From: JAVBQU01 sp031548675
Lineage (GTDB): Bacteria > Bacteroidota > Bacteroidia > Bacteroidales > P3
Assembly: GCA_031548675.1 (NCBI GenBank)
Contig: JAVBQU010000099.1
Location: 1-17,487 of the forward strand
DNA length: 17,487 bases
Direction: 5' to 3'
Of this stretch, positions 6,263 through 14,413 are shown piece by piece (positions within the stretch are counted from its first letter, which is position 1; each line of letters opens with the position of its first letter). The notes beneath the pieces were generated by a model. The model did no database searches. It had not been told where the DNA came from and saw only the letters and a program-made list of their open reading frames with translations. A program made the translations under genes and the position numbers.

Positions 6263-9010
6263 ATGAAGAATATCAAATATTTCTGTATAATCCCCATTTT
6301 TATAGTACTTTATGTACTATACCATACTGCAGGCTTATTTGATAATTCTCTAAATAAACTAGATGTTGTTTCTATTGCCACTTTTGAGAATTATAGCATT
6401 GATGCCTTAATCTGGTTTTCATACTTATTCATAGGTGGGTTTATATTAGGAATAAGTTTACTTACTTTATTTTTTAAATGGCTGTATAAACAGTCTTCGA
6501 TTTTTCAATATACAGCACCATATCTCAATGCTTTTTCAGCCATTGGCATTTTATTGCTATTTTGTGTCTATACCCGAAATGCAGGTATTGCCGAAGTCAA
6601 TTCTATTTTTCTTTTATCTTTCGCTTATATTTTATTTTCTCTCAATCCAAGTCGAAAAAAAGCTTATTTTTGGTGGCTATGTATTTTAACTTTATCGTTA
6701 AGTATTATGGTAAAAGATGTGTACTTACTTTGCCATAGTACTAAAATACCTGATATAGGAATTATTTGGTTTGTTACATTTAGTTTATTGTTGGTTGGTA
6801 ATTTTATATTCCAAAAGTTTTCGTTGAAAACTAAAAATATACTTTATGCTTGCCGTCCCCTATTTTTTCTGCCTTGGCTATCTATTTTATCAGATGAAAT
6901 TTATTTAATTTTCAATCAACGAGGATTTAGTCTATTGTCGCCTGATAAACTTTATGTTTTAGGGTTAATGCTTATTCTGTGCATTTCCGGTTTTCTTTAT
7001 TTTAGGAAAAATATTTGTAAATCTATCATAAATGAGTTGTATTATTCTTCATTTCCTGTAATGTTATCAGGATTAGCAGCATTTACATTTTATAGAGCCT
7101 TTATAAATCAACCTGACGAATTGTTTGAGCTTGCCAATCCTGCCAATGCATTGGCAAATATATTCGTACATCATCAAGTTCCTTTTGTAGATTATTTGAA
7201 TTCACATGCTTTATCTGAGTTATTTTTCAAATTTATATACATCGGCTTCAATGGATATTCCGGAACAGTCGATTTTCTACTCTACGATTTTTTATTTACT
7301 GTTATTTGTACATTAATTTGCTATTATTTTTTTCTACGGATATTTGGCAAATGTCCGGTTGTTTTCTTTCTTGTATTATTTTGCCCATTTACAAGCATAT
7401 TAGTTCCCTCGACAATTGCCCCCACATTGATTCTTTTATATTTATTGTATCGTTTATTTGAAAGATATTCTTTCAAAAAGCTATTGGGGGTTACTATATT
7501 TACTATTTTTATCGGTGTTTGGCAATTCGATGTTGGTTTACCATGCTTATTTATTTCATTAATCTTCTTGACAATCTATTTAATCTATCATTTTTCGCGT
7601 AAATATTTGCTGGATTATTTGAAAGTAGTGGGAATTATTTGTGGAATTATGGGACTTTTGGCAATGGTTTTCTACCTAAGGGATTCTCAACTTTTTGTAG
7701 GTAACTTTAAACAAGCATTAGGATATTTATCAGCAAACCAAGCACATGCTCATCCTAGCGTATTGTCTCCTGATTTTCGTATAAACACTACACATTATGT
7801 ATTATTTCCTATACTTATAGGTATAATAGTACTGCTTGTATTGTACCTAAAGAAAACCCAAGCTATTTCTAAGCGAAATTGGTTTATCGGATTTAGCATA
7901 TTGTTTTTGGCATTGTTTTATTTCTTTAATTTCCAACGGGGTTTAGTGAGACATTCTATGGCAGAAGGCATGGATTCGTTTTTGATGCGGTTTTCTTATT
8001 TGACAATAGCTTTATTTGCTATTTTTGTACTACCCCAAAAATATTATCATTATCGACCTTATGTTTTCTTTGCTACAGCAACCCTATTGATTTATTGTTT
8101 CAAATTTCCGGAACCCCAAGAAGAATGGAGTCTCTATAATCAATTTCGGTTTAAATATAAAAAAGTAGAAAACCTTGAAGTTTTACCTGTAAAAACCCCA
8201 AGAGTTCTCAACACAAAAACATTTGCAGAAGAAAATTACAAAGACATACAAAGTTTCATGAATCAGTATTTTGATTCTTCGGCTACTTTTATTGATTTTT
8301 CTAATACTCCGATGCTGTATTTTTATACGCAGCGGAAAGTCCCCTCATATTTTTGTCAATACATGCAAAATACAGTTACAGAGAAATTACAGGAAGAAAA
8401 TCTAAAATTATTACGCACTCTAAATATTCCGGTAGTAGTATTTTCTAATTTTCCCCAAACATGGTTTGACTGTACAGATGGAGTCCCTAATACATTACGA
8501 TATAGAAAAATAACTCAGTTTATTTATCATAATTATAAACCTTATACGATACTAAATCATCACACTATTTGGCTTAGAAAAGATTTACATTTACAAATAC
8601 CAGATTCAACATCAAAAGATTTTGCATATATAACCCAGTATCATGATTTAAAAAAATATCCTTATTTATTAGGTAGATATGGGGAAATTAAGATAGAAAA
8701 AAATCATTTGAATATTATAAAATCAAATGAGGGAGTACCTGTTTCATTTACACTTACAAATAAGGAAGTCTTTTGCCTTATAGATATGCCTCCTTTGAAT
8801 GAACTGGCAGCTCTTAAATTAAATTATTATTATCAAGGAAAAGAGATGGGTAGTTATCAATTCGAAACCATACCAAGCCATCAAAGAGAAGCCTATGTAA
8901 TTCCTGTAAATTATCAATATAATTGGTATTGCGGACTCATAGATAGTCTAAATATTATAGCTGATAAAAATATGTCAGGGCGTATAAAATTTAAACTGAT
9001 TAACAAATAA
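6263..9010 (+). CDS. Large multi-pass membrane protein, GT-C glycosyltransferase-like
   Basis: A 915-residue protein with very many hydrophobic segments (about 16-19 by eye) over residues 1-620 and a polar, probably periplasmic, C-terminal region of about 290 residues. This is the shape of GT-C membrane glycosyltransferases, which use polyprenyl-phosphate sugars on the outer face of the inner membrane. Two features resemble that superfamily: the loop VPFVDYLNSHALSE (D310, H315), like the G-x-x-P-Y-x-D-x-x-x-x-H loop of many GT-C proteins, and FSNTPMLYFYTQRKVPSYF in the soluble part, like the DFxNxPxLYFxxxR stretch of GT39-type lumenal domains. I did not recognise a named family, so the catalytic role is inferred. 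The gene has its own -7 promoter element and is followed 21 bp later by a GT9 gene, which supports a glycan role. Confidence 0.8.
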   Translation: MKNIKYFCIIPIFIVLYVLYHTAGLFDNSLNKLDVVSIATFENYSIDALIWFSYLFIGGFILGISLLTLFFKWLYKQSSIFQYTAPYLNAFSAIGILLLFCVYTRNAGIAEVNSIFLLSFAYILFSLNPSRKKAYFWWLCILTLSLSIMVKDVYLLCHSTKIPDIGIIWFVTFSLLLVGNFIFQKFSLKTKNILYACRPLFFLPWLSILSDEIYLIFNQRGFSLLSPDKLYVLGLMLILCISGFLYFRKNICKSIINELYYSSFPVMLSGLAAFTFYRAFINQPDELFELANPANALANIFVHHQVPFVDYLNSHALSELFFKFIYIGFNGYSGTVDFLLYDFLFTVICTLICYYFFLRIFGKCPVVFFLVLFCPFTSILVPSTIAPTLILLYLLYRLFERYSFKKLLGVTIFTIFIGVWQFDVGLPCLFISLIFLTIYLIYHFSRKYLLDYLKVVGIICGIMGLLAMVFYLRDSQLFVGNFKQALGYLSANQAHAHPSVLSPDFRINTTHYVLFPILIGIIVLLVLYLKKTQAISKRNWFIGFSILFLALFYFFNFQRGLVRHSMAEGMDSFLMRFSYLTIALFAIFVLPQKYYHYRPYVFFATATLLIYCFKFPEPQEEWSLYNQFRFKYKKVENLEVLPVKTPRVLNTKTFAEENYKDIQSFMNQYFDSSATFIDFSNTPMLYFYTQRKVPSYFCQYMQNTVTEKLQEENLKLLRTLNIPVVVFSNFPQTWFDCTDGVPNTLRYRKITQFIYHNYKPYTILNHHTIWLRKDLHLQIPDSTSKDFAYITQYHDLKKYPYLLGRYGEIKIEKNHLNIIKSNEGVPVSFTLTNKEVFCLIDMPPLNELAALKLNYYYQGKEMGSYQFETIPSHQREAYVIPVNYQYNWYCGLIDSLNIIADKNMSGRIKFKLINK

Positions 9011-9031
9011 AAATAAGTAGCTATCTTTAGT

Positions 9032-10300
9032 ATGAAAACATCTCAACTTTTTACTATTGAAAAGTTTATAGTACGTCCGATTTTGTGGGTGCTTAATGTA
9101 TTTGTTTACATACTTGGTAAAATCTTACGTCCTGACCACACCTTAACGAAAGAATTTACAACCATTGCCATTGCTAAATACAAGGGGATGGGAAGTATTA
9201 TTCAATCCACACCATTATTACAAACTTTACGAAAACGTTATCCTAATGCTGAAATTATTTTTATATCAACCAAAGGGAATGAGAAAATACTGGAAAAGAT
9301 AGAAAATATAAATACATTGATTTTGCTAGATGATAAAAACTTTTTTACCCTGCTTTATTCATTTTTCCCTTTTATGTTTACATTAATCCGAAAGCGGGTA
9401 GATGTATATTTTGATTTGGAAATATATTCAGATTTTAGCTCTTTAGTTACTACTGCTAGTATGGCAAAAAACCGTATAGGCTTTTATTTACGTTCTAGCG
9501 ACTACCGGATGGGAATTTATACGCACATGATGTATTACAATATTAATTCGCCTATTTCTTTAGTGTATTTACAACTAGCTAGATTGTTAAAAATAAAAGA
9601 TATAAAAACAAACTTACAAAAGCTATCAGCACAGCAAATATTTAATATATCCGAACAGCAAGATAAAACAGCAGTAAATCAACTCAAATACTTTGTAATT
9701 AATGTAAATGCATCAGACCTAAGGATAGAAAGACGTTGGAATAAAGATAGTTTTATTGAGTTGATTGATAAAATGCAGCAACAATACCCTGATTATAAAC
9801 TTATCTTAATTGGAAATTCTTTAGAACAAGCTTATGTAGAAAATATTATTAGTTGTTTGTCTTTTCAGGATAATATAATAAACTATGCGGGCAAAACTAA
9901 TATAGATGAGTTAATAAGTCTGATAGAACATGCTTCATTAGTTATAACAAATGATACAGGACCTATGCATATAGCTTTTTCTACTCAAACCAAAACTGTT
10001 GCCTTATTTGGTCCATGTTCTCCAAAACAATATGGACATTTTCAAAATACCACAATTATTTATCATCAAGTTTATTGCAGTCCTTGTGTGCATGAATTTG
10101 TGATACCACCCTGTAAAGGTAATAATCAATGCATGAAATATATTTCTGTTTTTGAAGTATTGGATGGTATTGAAAATACACTATCAGGGAATGCTCCTCT
10201 ACAAGATGTAGTTTTCCAAAACATAATTTTACAAGATAAAAACTTCGAGGATATCCCTTTAGGAATTGTTTATAAATACCCTGTTGCCAAGATAAATTAA
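9032..10300 (+). CDS. Glycosyltransferase family 9 (heptosyltransferase-like)
   Basis: A GT-B-fold glycosyltransferase of family GT9, which includes the ADP-heptose:LPS heptosyltransferases acting on lipid A core on the cytoplasmic side of the inner membrane. Residues about 17-33 form a hydrophobic membrane-association segment. The N-terminal Rossmann half starts TTIAIAKYKGMGSIIQSTPLL (the K...GD-TTP loop of heptosyltransferases, here GMGSIIQSTP) and continues RKRYPNAEIIFIS. The C-terminal nucleotide-binding half has NDTGPMHIA at 307-315 and VALFGPCSP. Near the end is a cysteine-rich stretch, YCSPCVHEF with PPCKGNNQCM, of the kind common in this family. The 422-residue length is somewhat longer than the usual 340-370, mainly from the N-terminal segment and a C-terminal tail. 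It sits between the GT-C-like and CLC genes with short gaps. The sugar substrate cannot be told. Confidence 0.9.
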   Translation: MKTSQLFTIEKFIVRPILWVLNVFVYILGKILRPDHTLTKEFTTIAIAKYKGMGSIIQSTPLLQTLRKRYPNAEIIFISTKGNEKILEKIENINTLILLDDKNFFTLLYSFFPFMFTLIRKRVDVYFDLEIYSDFSSLVTTASMAKNRIGFYLRSSDYRMGIYTHMMYYNINSPISLVYLQLARLLKIKDIKTNLQKLSAQQIFNISEQQDKTAVNQLKYFVINVNASDLRIERRWNKDSFIELIDKMQQQYPDYKLILIGNSLEQAYVENIISCLSFQDNIINYAGKTNIDELISLIEHASLVITNDTGPMHIAFSTQTKTVALFGPCSPKQYGHFQNTTIIYHQVYCSPCVHEFVIPPCKGNNQCMKYISVFEVLDGIENTLSGNAPLQDVVFQNIILQDKNFEDIPLGIVYKYPVAKIN

Positions 10301-10309
10301 AAAATACCC

Positions 10310-12097
10310 ATGAATAAGCGTTTTCTATATGCCACTTTTCAAATACGCGAATTTTTCCTGAAATACATGCAGGAACGCTCGTTTGTTTTGGTATTAAGCT
10401 TTGTAGTAGGCTTGTTAAGCGGTTTAGCAGCCATCATTTTAAAAAATACAGTTCATTTTACCCATCATTTTTTAGCAACCCGATTTGATGTAGATACAGG
10501 GAACTATTTATTTTTACTATCTCCCATGATAGGTATTGGCTTGGCAGCCTTGTTTGTTTTTTATTTTGTAAAAGATAATATCAGTCATGGAATTAGCAGA
10601 ATTTTATATGCCATAACTCGTAAACGGGGCAGAATAGCAACACATAATATGTATAGTTCTATCGTTTCTTCCACGCTTACAGTAGGTTTTGGAGGTTCGG
10701 TGGGTTTGGAAGCACCTATTGTTTACACCGGAAGTGCCATAGGTTCTAACTTAGGGCAATGGTTTAGGTTGAATTATAAAAATACCTTGCTGTTGGTAGG
10801 ATGCGGTGCTGCCGGAGCTATAGCTGGTATTTTTAATGCACCCGTAGCGGGAATTGTATTTGTTATAGAAGTGCTGATGCTCGATTTAACCTTAACAACT
10901 GTTATCCCTTTATTGATTTCGGCAGCTACAGCCGCACTTATATCTTTCTTTTTGATGGGAACCGGAGCTCAATTTTCATTTCCGGTACAAGCACAATTTC
11001 ATATAACAAACTTTCCTTGGTATATTGTTATGGGGATTTTTGCAGGTTTTGTTTCCTTATATTTTTTGCGGATTTCGAGGTTTGTCGAAAAGCGTTTTTC
11101 CAAAATATCAAATCCTTTATATCGTTGGCTTATAGGAGGTTTGTTGCTGGGAGGTTTGATTTTTTTATTTCCTCCGCTTTTTGGCGAAGGTTATGATACT
11201 CTCAAAATGTGTATTAATGGCGAAGGAATTGACATATTGAATAACAGTTTCTTTTATTTTCTAAAAGACGCGCGCTATATTTGGTTTTTGCTGATATTAC
11301 TTACCTTGATGATATTTAAGGCGGTAGCAACTGCCGCTACCACAGGGGCGGGAGGAGTTGGCGGTGTTTTTGCCCCTTCATTATTTTTGGGCGGAATTGC
11401 AGGATTTTTTGTAGCCAATGTTATCAATCATACAGGAATAGGACACGTATCAGAAAGTAATTTTGCTTTAGCCGGCATGGCAGGCGTTATGGCAGGTGTA
11501 ATGCATGCCCCTCTGACAGCTATATTTTTGATTGCAGAAATAACGGGAGGTTATCAATTATTTGTTCCGCTATTGATTACCTCTGCTTTTTCTTATATCT
11601 CTGTCCGTCCATTCGAGAAATATTCCATTTATACAAAAAAATTAGCTCAGGAAGGAGATTTAATTACCCATCATAAAGATAAGGCTGCCTTAACTATGAT
11701 GAATTTGGAGAGAATTATTGAAACCGACTTTGCTACTGTAAAACCTACAGATACTTTGCGTACATTGGTTCATGTTATTTCGCAATCAAGTCGTAATATT
11801 TTTCCGGTTGTAAACGAAGAAGGGAAATTCTTGGGAGTTGTCATTATGGATGATATACGAAGCATTATGTTCGACCACAACCAATATGACACTCTTTTTG
11901 TCCGTAATTTTATGTTTATGCCGGAAAATGTGGTTGAGTTAACAGAAGATAATATGACAGTAGTTATTGAAAAATTTCATCATTCAGATACATATAATTT
12001 ACCTGTTTTAGATCAAGGCATTTATAAAGGTTTTGTTTCCCGAGCCAATATTTTTTCAACATACCGGAAAATGGTTAAAGATTTTTCGGAAGATTAA
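10310..12097 (+). CDS. CLC-family chloride channel/transporter with C-terminal CBS pair
   Basis: A CLC anion channel or exchanger of the inner membrane, with about 430 residues of membrane domain and two C-terminal CBS domains (about 470-525 and 530-588) that often bind adenine nucleotides and gate transport. Selectivity-filter regions are visible: SHGIS, then GGSVGLEAP at 128-136 with gating glutamate E134 (E148 of the E. coli protein), then GAGGVGGVFAPSLFLGG, and Y415 in GGYQLFVP (Y445 equivalent). The helix after the gating motif reads NAPVAGIVFVIEVL: E187 aligns with E. coli E202, but V188 replaces the proton glutamate E203, as in several channel-type CLCs. This suggests uncoupled or channel-like transport, by alignment from memory. 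It starts 9 bp after the GT9 stop, so it is probably co-transcribed, though a functional link to glycan genes is not evident. Confidence 0.93.
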   Translation: MNKRFLYATFQIREFFLKYMQERSFVLVLSFVVGLLSGLAAIILKNTVHFTHHFLATRFDVDTGNYLFLLSPMIGIGLAALFVFYFVKDNISHGISRILYAITRKRGRIATHNMYSSIVSSTLTVGFGGSVGLEAPIVYTGSAIGSNLGQWFRLNYKNTLLLVGCGAAGAIAGIFNAPVAGIVFVIEVLMLDLTLTTVIPLLISAATAALISFFLMGTGAQFSFPVQAQFHITNFPWYIVMGIFAGFVSLYFLRISRFVEKRFSKISNPLYRWLIGGLLLGGLIFLFPPLFGEGYDTLKMCINGEGIDILNNSFFYFLKDARYIWFLLILLTLMIFKAVATAATTGAGGVGGVFAPSLFLGGIAGFFVANVINHTGIGHVSESNFALAGMAGVMAGVMHAPLTAIFLIAEITGGYQLFVPLLITSAFSYISVRPFEKYSIYTKKLAQEGDLITHHKDKAALTMMNLERIIETDFATVKPTDTLRTLVHVISQSSRNIFPVVNEEGKFLGVVIMDDIRSIMFDHNQYDTLFVRNFMFMPENVVELTEDNMTVVIEKFHHSDTYNLPVLDQGIYKGFVSRANIFSTYRKMVKDFSED

Positions 12098-12271
12098 TTG
12101 AGAATCATAACAATTTGGATGAAAAAAATTCATTGATTGAAAATGTTGATATGTGCGATTATGTGTATTTTAAAAATCAGAAAATCAGAATTTAATATAA
12201 GAAAATGGAGGGTAGCAATAATTGTGGAAAGAAAATTTTACGGAAAATTAGGAAGCTAGGCAAAAAGTGTG

Positions 12272-12279
12272 TACCTTTG
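12272..12279 (+). promoter_or_regulatory. -7 promoter element (TACCTTTG) for rpmG
   Basis: An exact TAnnTTTG match 30 bp before the rpmG ATG. No good TTG was found at -33, only TTAGG around 12248-12252. The rest of the 12098-12309 spacer is AT-rich, with no clear terminator for the CLC gene. Confidence 0.55.
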
Positions 12280-12309
12280 CAAACCTGAAAATAATAATTC
12301 TATATAGAA

Positions 12310-12501
12310 ATGGCAAAGAAAAGTAAAGAAGCAAGAGGACAAGTAATACTAGAATGTACTGAGCATAAAGCATCTGGAATGCCAGGAACTTCAAGATATA
12401 TTACCACAAAAAACAGAAAAAATACTCCTGATAGATTGGAATTGAAAAAGTACAATCCTATCTTAAAAAGAATGACTATTCATAAAGAAATTAAATACTA
12501 A
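12310..12501 (+). CDS. rpmG: 50S ribosomal protein L33
   Basis: Ribosomal protein bL33, a small basic protein of the large subunit near the E site. The 63 residues match the family along their length: RGQVILECTEHKASG, then SRYITTKNRKNTPDRLELKKYNP and a lysine-rich end. Only one cysteine is present, so this is the zinc-free type. The DUF4295 gene follows 6 bp downstream, the usual Bacteroidetes arrangement, but rpmB (L28), which usually precedes it, is absent: the CLC gene lies upstream instead. A TAnnTTTG element upstream and a terminator after the next gene make this a short two-gene unit. Confidence 0.95.
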   Translation: MAKKSKEARGQVILECTEHKASGMPGTSRYITTKNRKNTPDRLELKKYNPILKRMTIHKEIKY

Positions 12502-12507
12502 AATACT

Positions 12508-12669
12508 ATGGCAAAGAAGGTTGTTGCAACACTGAAAACCGGCACAGGCAAAAGTTTTGCCAAAGTCGTTTATGCTGAAAAATCTCCTAAAACTGGAGCT
12601 TATGTTTTTAAGGAAGAAATTGTTCCTTCAGACTCTGTAAAAGAATTTTTAGCAAGTAAGAAAAAATAA
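12508..12669 (+). CDS. DUF4295 small basic protein, likely ribosome-associated
   Basis: A 53-residue lysine-rich protein starting MAKKVVATLKTGTGKSFAK and ending in KKK. It matches the Bacteroidetes-restricted DUF4295 family, which nearly always follows rpmG. As I recall, the Flavobacterium johnsoniae ribosome structure assigned an extra large-subunit protein, bL38, that corresponds to this family; that link is from memory and not shown by the sequence. The start is the ATG 6 bp after the rpmG stop. In many Bacteroidetes ftsY comes next; here a terminator and dnaB follow. Confidence 0.88.
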   Translation: MAKKVVATLKTGTGKSFAKVVYAEKSPKTGAYVFKEEIVPSDSVKEFLASKKK

Positions 12670-12700
12670 ATATAGGTATCAATCTATATTTTTAATTAAA

Positions 12701-12728
12701 AGTCCCGTTTTATCGGGGCTTTTTTTTT
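12701..12728 (+). terminator. Intrinsic terminator after the rpmG operon
   Basis: A 7-bp GC-rich stem, AGTCCCG paired with CGGGGCT (one G-T pair) around a TTTTAT loop, is followed directly by a run of eight T (12721-12728). Confidence 0.88.
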
Positions 12729-12748
12729 CCCAATTAGCTATCATTTTG

Positions 12749-12756
12749 TAACTTTG
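12749..12756 (+). promoter_or_regulatory. -7 promoter element (TAACTTTG) immediately before dnaB
   Basis: An exact TAnnTTTG match that ends only 4 bp before the dnaB ATG at 12761. With normal Bacteroidetes spacing, transcription would begin at or next to the start codon. No TTG was found at -33; the T-run of the preceding terminator lies there. Confidence 0.5.
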
Positions 12757-12760
12757 AAAC

Positions 12761-14338
12761 ATGGAAATTACTTCAAATAGGACTCAGAATAAACGTAAGC
12801 TTACCCAAGATCAGGCTTTTGCACTGCACGGTAAAGTGCCTCCCCAGGCTTTGGAATTGGAAGAAGCTGTGTTGGGAGCTGTAATGCTGGAACATAATGC
12901 ATTAACAACAGTTATTGATATCCTGCAACCTGAGTTTTTTTACAAGGAAGCCCATCAAGTTATATATAAAGCTATCCGCAGGCTGTTTCATGATTCTTTG
13001 CCGATAGATATGTTTACAGTAGTAGAAGCACTCAAAAAATCGGGAGAACTTGAATTTGTAGGAGGAGCTTATTTTATTACCCAGCTTACAGAGCGCGTAG
13101 TTTCCGCTGCTAATATAGAAACGCATGCACGGATTATTGCTGAAAAATTTATTCAACGTGATTTGATACGGGTTTCGACCGATGTAATTACCGATGCATA
13201 TGACCCAACTATGGATGTTTTGGATTTATTAGATAAAGCCGAACGTCAATTATTGGATATAGGGGAAAAGAATTTTCGCAGCGATTACCGCGATATGGCA
13301 GATTTGCTTAGAGAAGCCTTAGGAGAGGTAGAGTCGGCAGCCAAAGTAGAGTCGGGGATGAGCGGAGTTCCTTCCGGTTTTACAGATTTAGACCGAATGA
13401 CTGCCGGATGGCAGAAATCAAATTTGATTATTTTGGCAGCCCGTCCTGCGATGGGTAAAACAGCTTTTGCCTTATCGATGGCAAAAAACATAGCGATAGA
13501 TCATAAAATTCCGATTGCGTTTTTCTCTTTAGAAATGTCTGCTGTAGAATTGGTAATGCGTTTAGTATCTAGCGAATCTGGCATTTCTTCTGAAAAACTA
13601 AAAAAAGGGCAATTGGCAAATTATGAATGGGATGCATTACATACCAAAATATCAGCGCTATCCGAAGCTCCCATGTTTATTGACGATACTCCTTCTCTCA
13701 CTATTTTTGAATTACGTGCAAAATGCCGTCGTTTGAAACAAAAGCATGATATCGGCATGATTTTTATCGATTATCTGCAATTAATGAATGGGAGTGCCGA
13801 AGCCAAAGGCAACCGCGAACAAGAAATAAGTATGATTTCGCGTCAGTTGAAAGCCTTAGCTAAAGAATTACGAGTTCCGGTATTGGCATTGTCACAATTA
13901 AGCCGTGCGGTCGAAACTCGCGGCGGTTCCAAAAAACCGGTATTATCCGACTTACGTGAATCCGGAGCTATTGAGCAGGATGCGGATATTGTTATGTTTA
14001 TACACCGTCCGGAATATTATCAAATTTATGAATATGAAAACGGAGAGTCCACTCTCGGAATGGCTGATATTATACTGGCAAAGCACCGGAATGGAGCTGT
14101 AGGAGATGTACATTTGAAATTTATTGCTCAATTTGCAAGCTTTGTGGATAAGAATAAAGATATTAATTATGACCTTATGGCAGGGCAGGGAGGTAGTATT
14201 TCTATTCCATCCAAAGGAAATTTCAGGGCAGAAGATATGGGTTCGGGCATTGCCGGCAATACAGGTTTTGATAACGAAGGTTCTATAATTCCACCTCAGG
14301 AAAATGGTTTTCAACAAGATGATTCTGATCCTTTCTAA
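12761..14338 (+). CDS. dnaB: Replicative DNA helicase
   Basis: The hexameric replicative helicase that unwinds DNA ahead of the polymerase at the fork. The N-terminal domain begins at about residue 26 (VPPQALELEEAVLGAVML, the conserved start of DnaB_N) and continues to about 130; a linker leads to the RecA-like ATPase. Walker A is RPAMGKT at 228-234 (K233), followed by FFSLEMS; Walker B is IFIDYLQL with D337. The helicase motifs LSQLSRAVE and LSDLRESGAIEQDADIVMFIHRP follow. The C-terminus has a 60-residue Gly/Asn/Gln-rich tail ending DDSDPF, resembling the acidic SSB-type end. There is no intein. The ATG at 12761 is the only Met before residue 42, so the start is well fixed. It is transcribed alone or with the asparaginase gene 75 bp downstream. 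Confidence 0.97.
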   Translation: MEITSNRTQNKRKLTQDQAFALHGKVPPQALELEEAVLGAVMLEHNALTTVIDILQPEFFYKEAHQVIYKAIRRLFHDSLPIDMFTVVEALKKSGELEFVGGAYFITQLTERVVSAANIETHARIIAEKFIQRDLIRVSTDVITDAYDPTMDVLDLLDKAERQLLDIGEKNFRSDYRDMADLLREALGEVESAAKVESGMSGVPSGFTDLDRMTAGWQKSNLIILAARPAMGKTAFALSMAKNIAIDHKIPIAFFSLEMSAVELVMRLVSSESGISSEKLKKGQLANYEWDALHTKISALSEAPMFIDDTPSLTIFELRAKCRRLKQKHDIGMIFIDYLQLMNGSAEAKGNREQEISMISRQLKALAKELRVPVLALSQLSRAVETRGGSKKPVLSDLRESGAIEQDADIVMFIHRPEYYQIYEYENGESTLGMADIILAKHRNGAVGDVHLKFIAQFASFVDKNKDINYDLMAGQGGSISIPSKGNFRAEDMGSGIAGNTGFDNEGSIIPPQENGFQQDDSDPF

Positions 14339-14413
14339 TTTTATAGAGGTTCTAAAAATTTAATACATAAATAACACATCGTTTCTACCTAATCAGTAAT
14401 ATATACTTAATTT

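Noticed and set aside
9022..9029. TATCTTTA before the GT9 gene as a promoter
   Set aside because: It misses the final G of the -7 element, ends 2 bp before the ATG, and the gene is only 21 bp after the previous stop, so co-transcription is simpler.
12098..12200. Short open frame after the CLC gene (DENSLIENVDMCDYVYF...)
   Set aside because: It has no suitable start codon or family resemblance and ends after about 30 codons; chance in AT-rich sequence.
13952..14317. 121-codon minus-strand frame opposite dnaB
   Set aside because: It is antisense to the conserved helicase motifs and encodes no recognisable protein.
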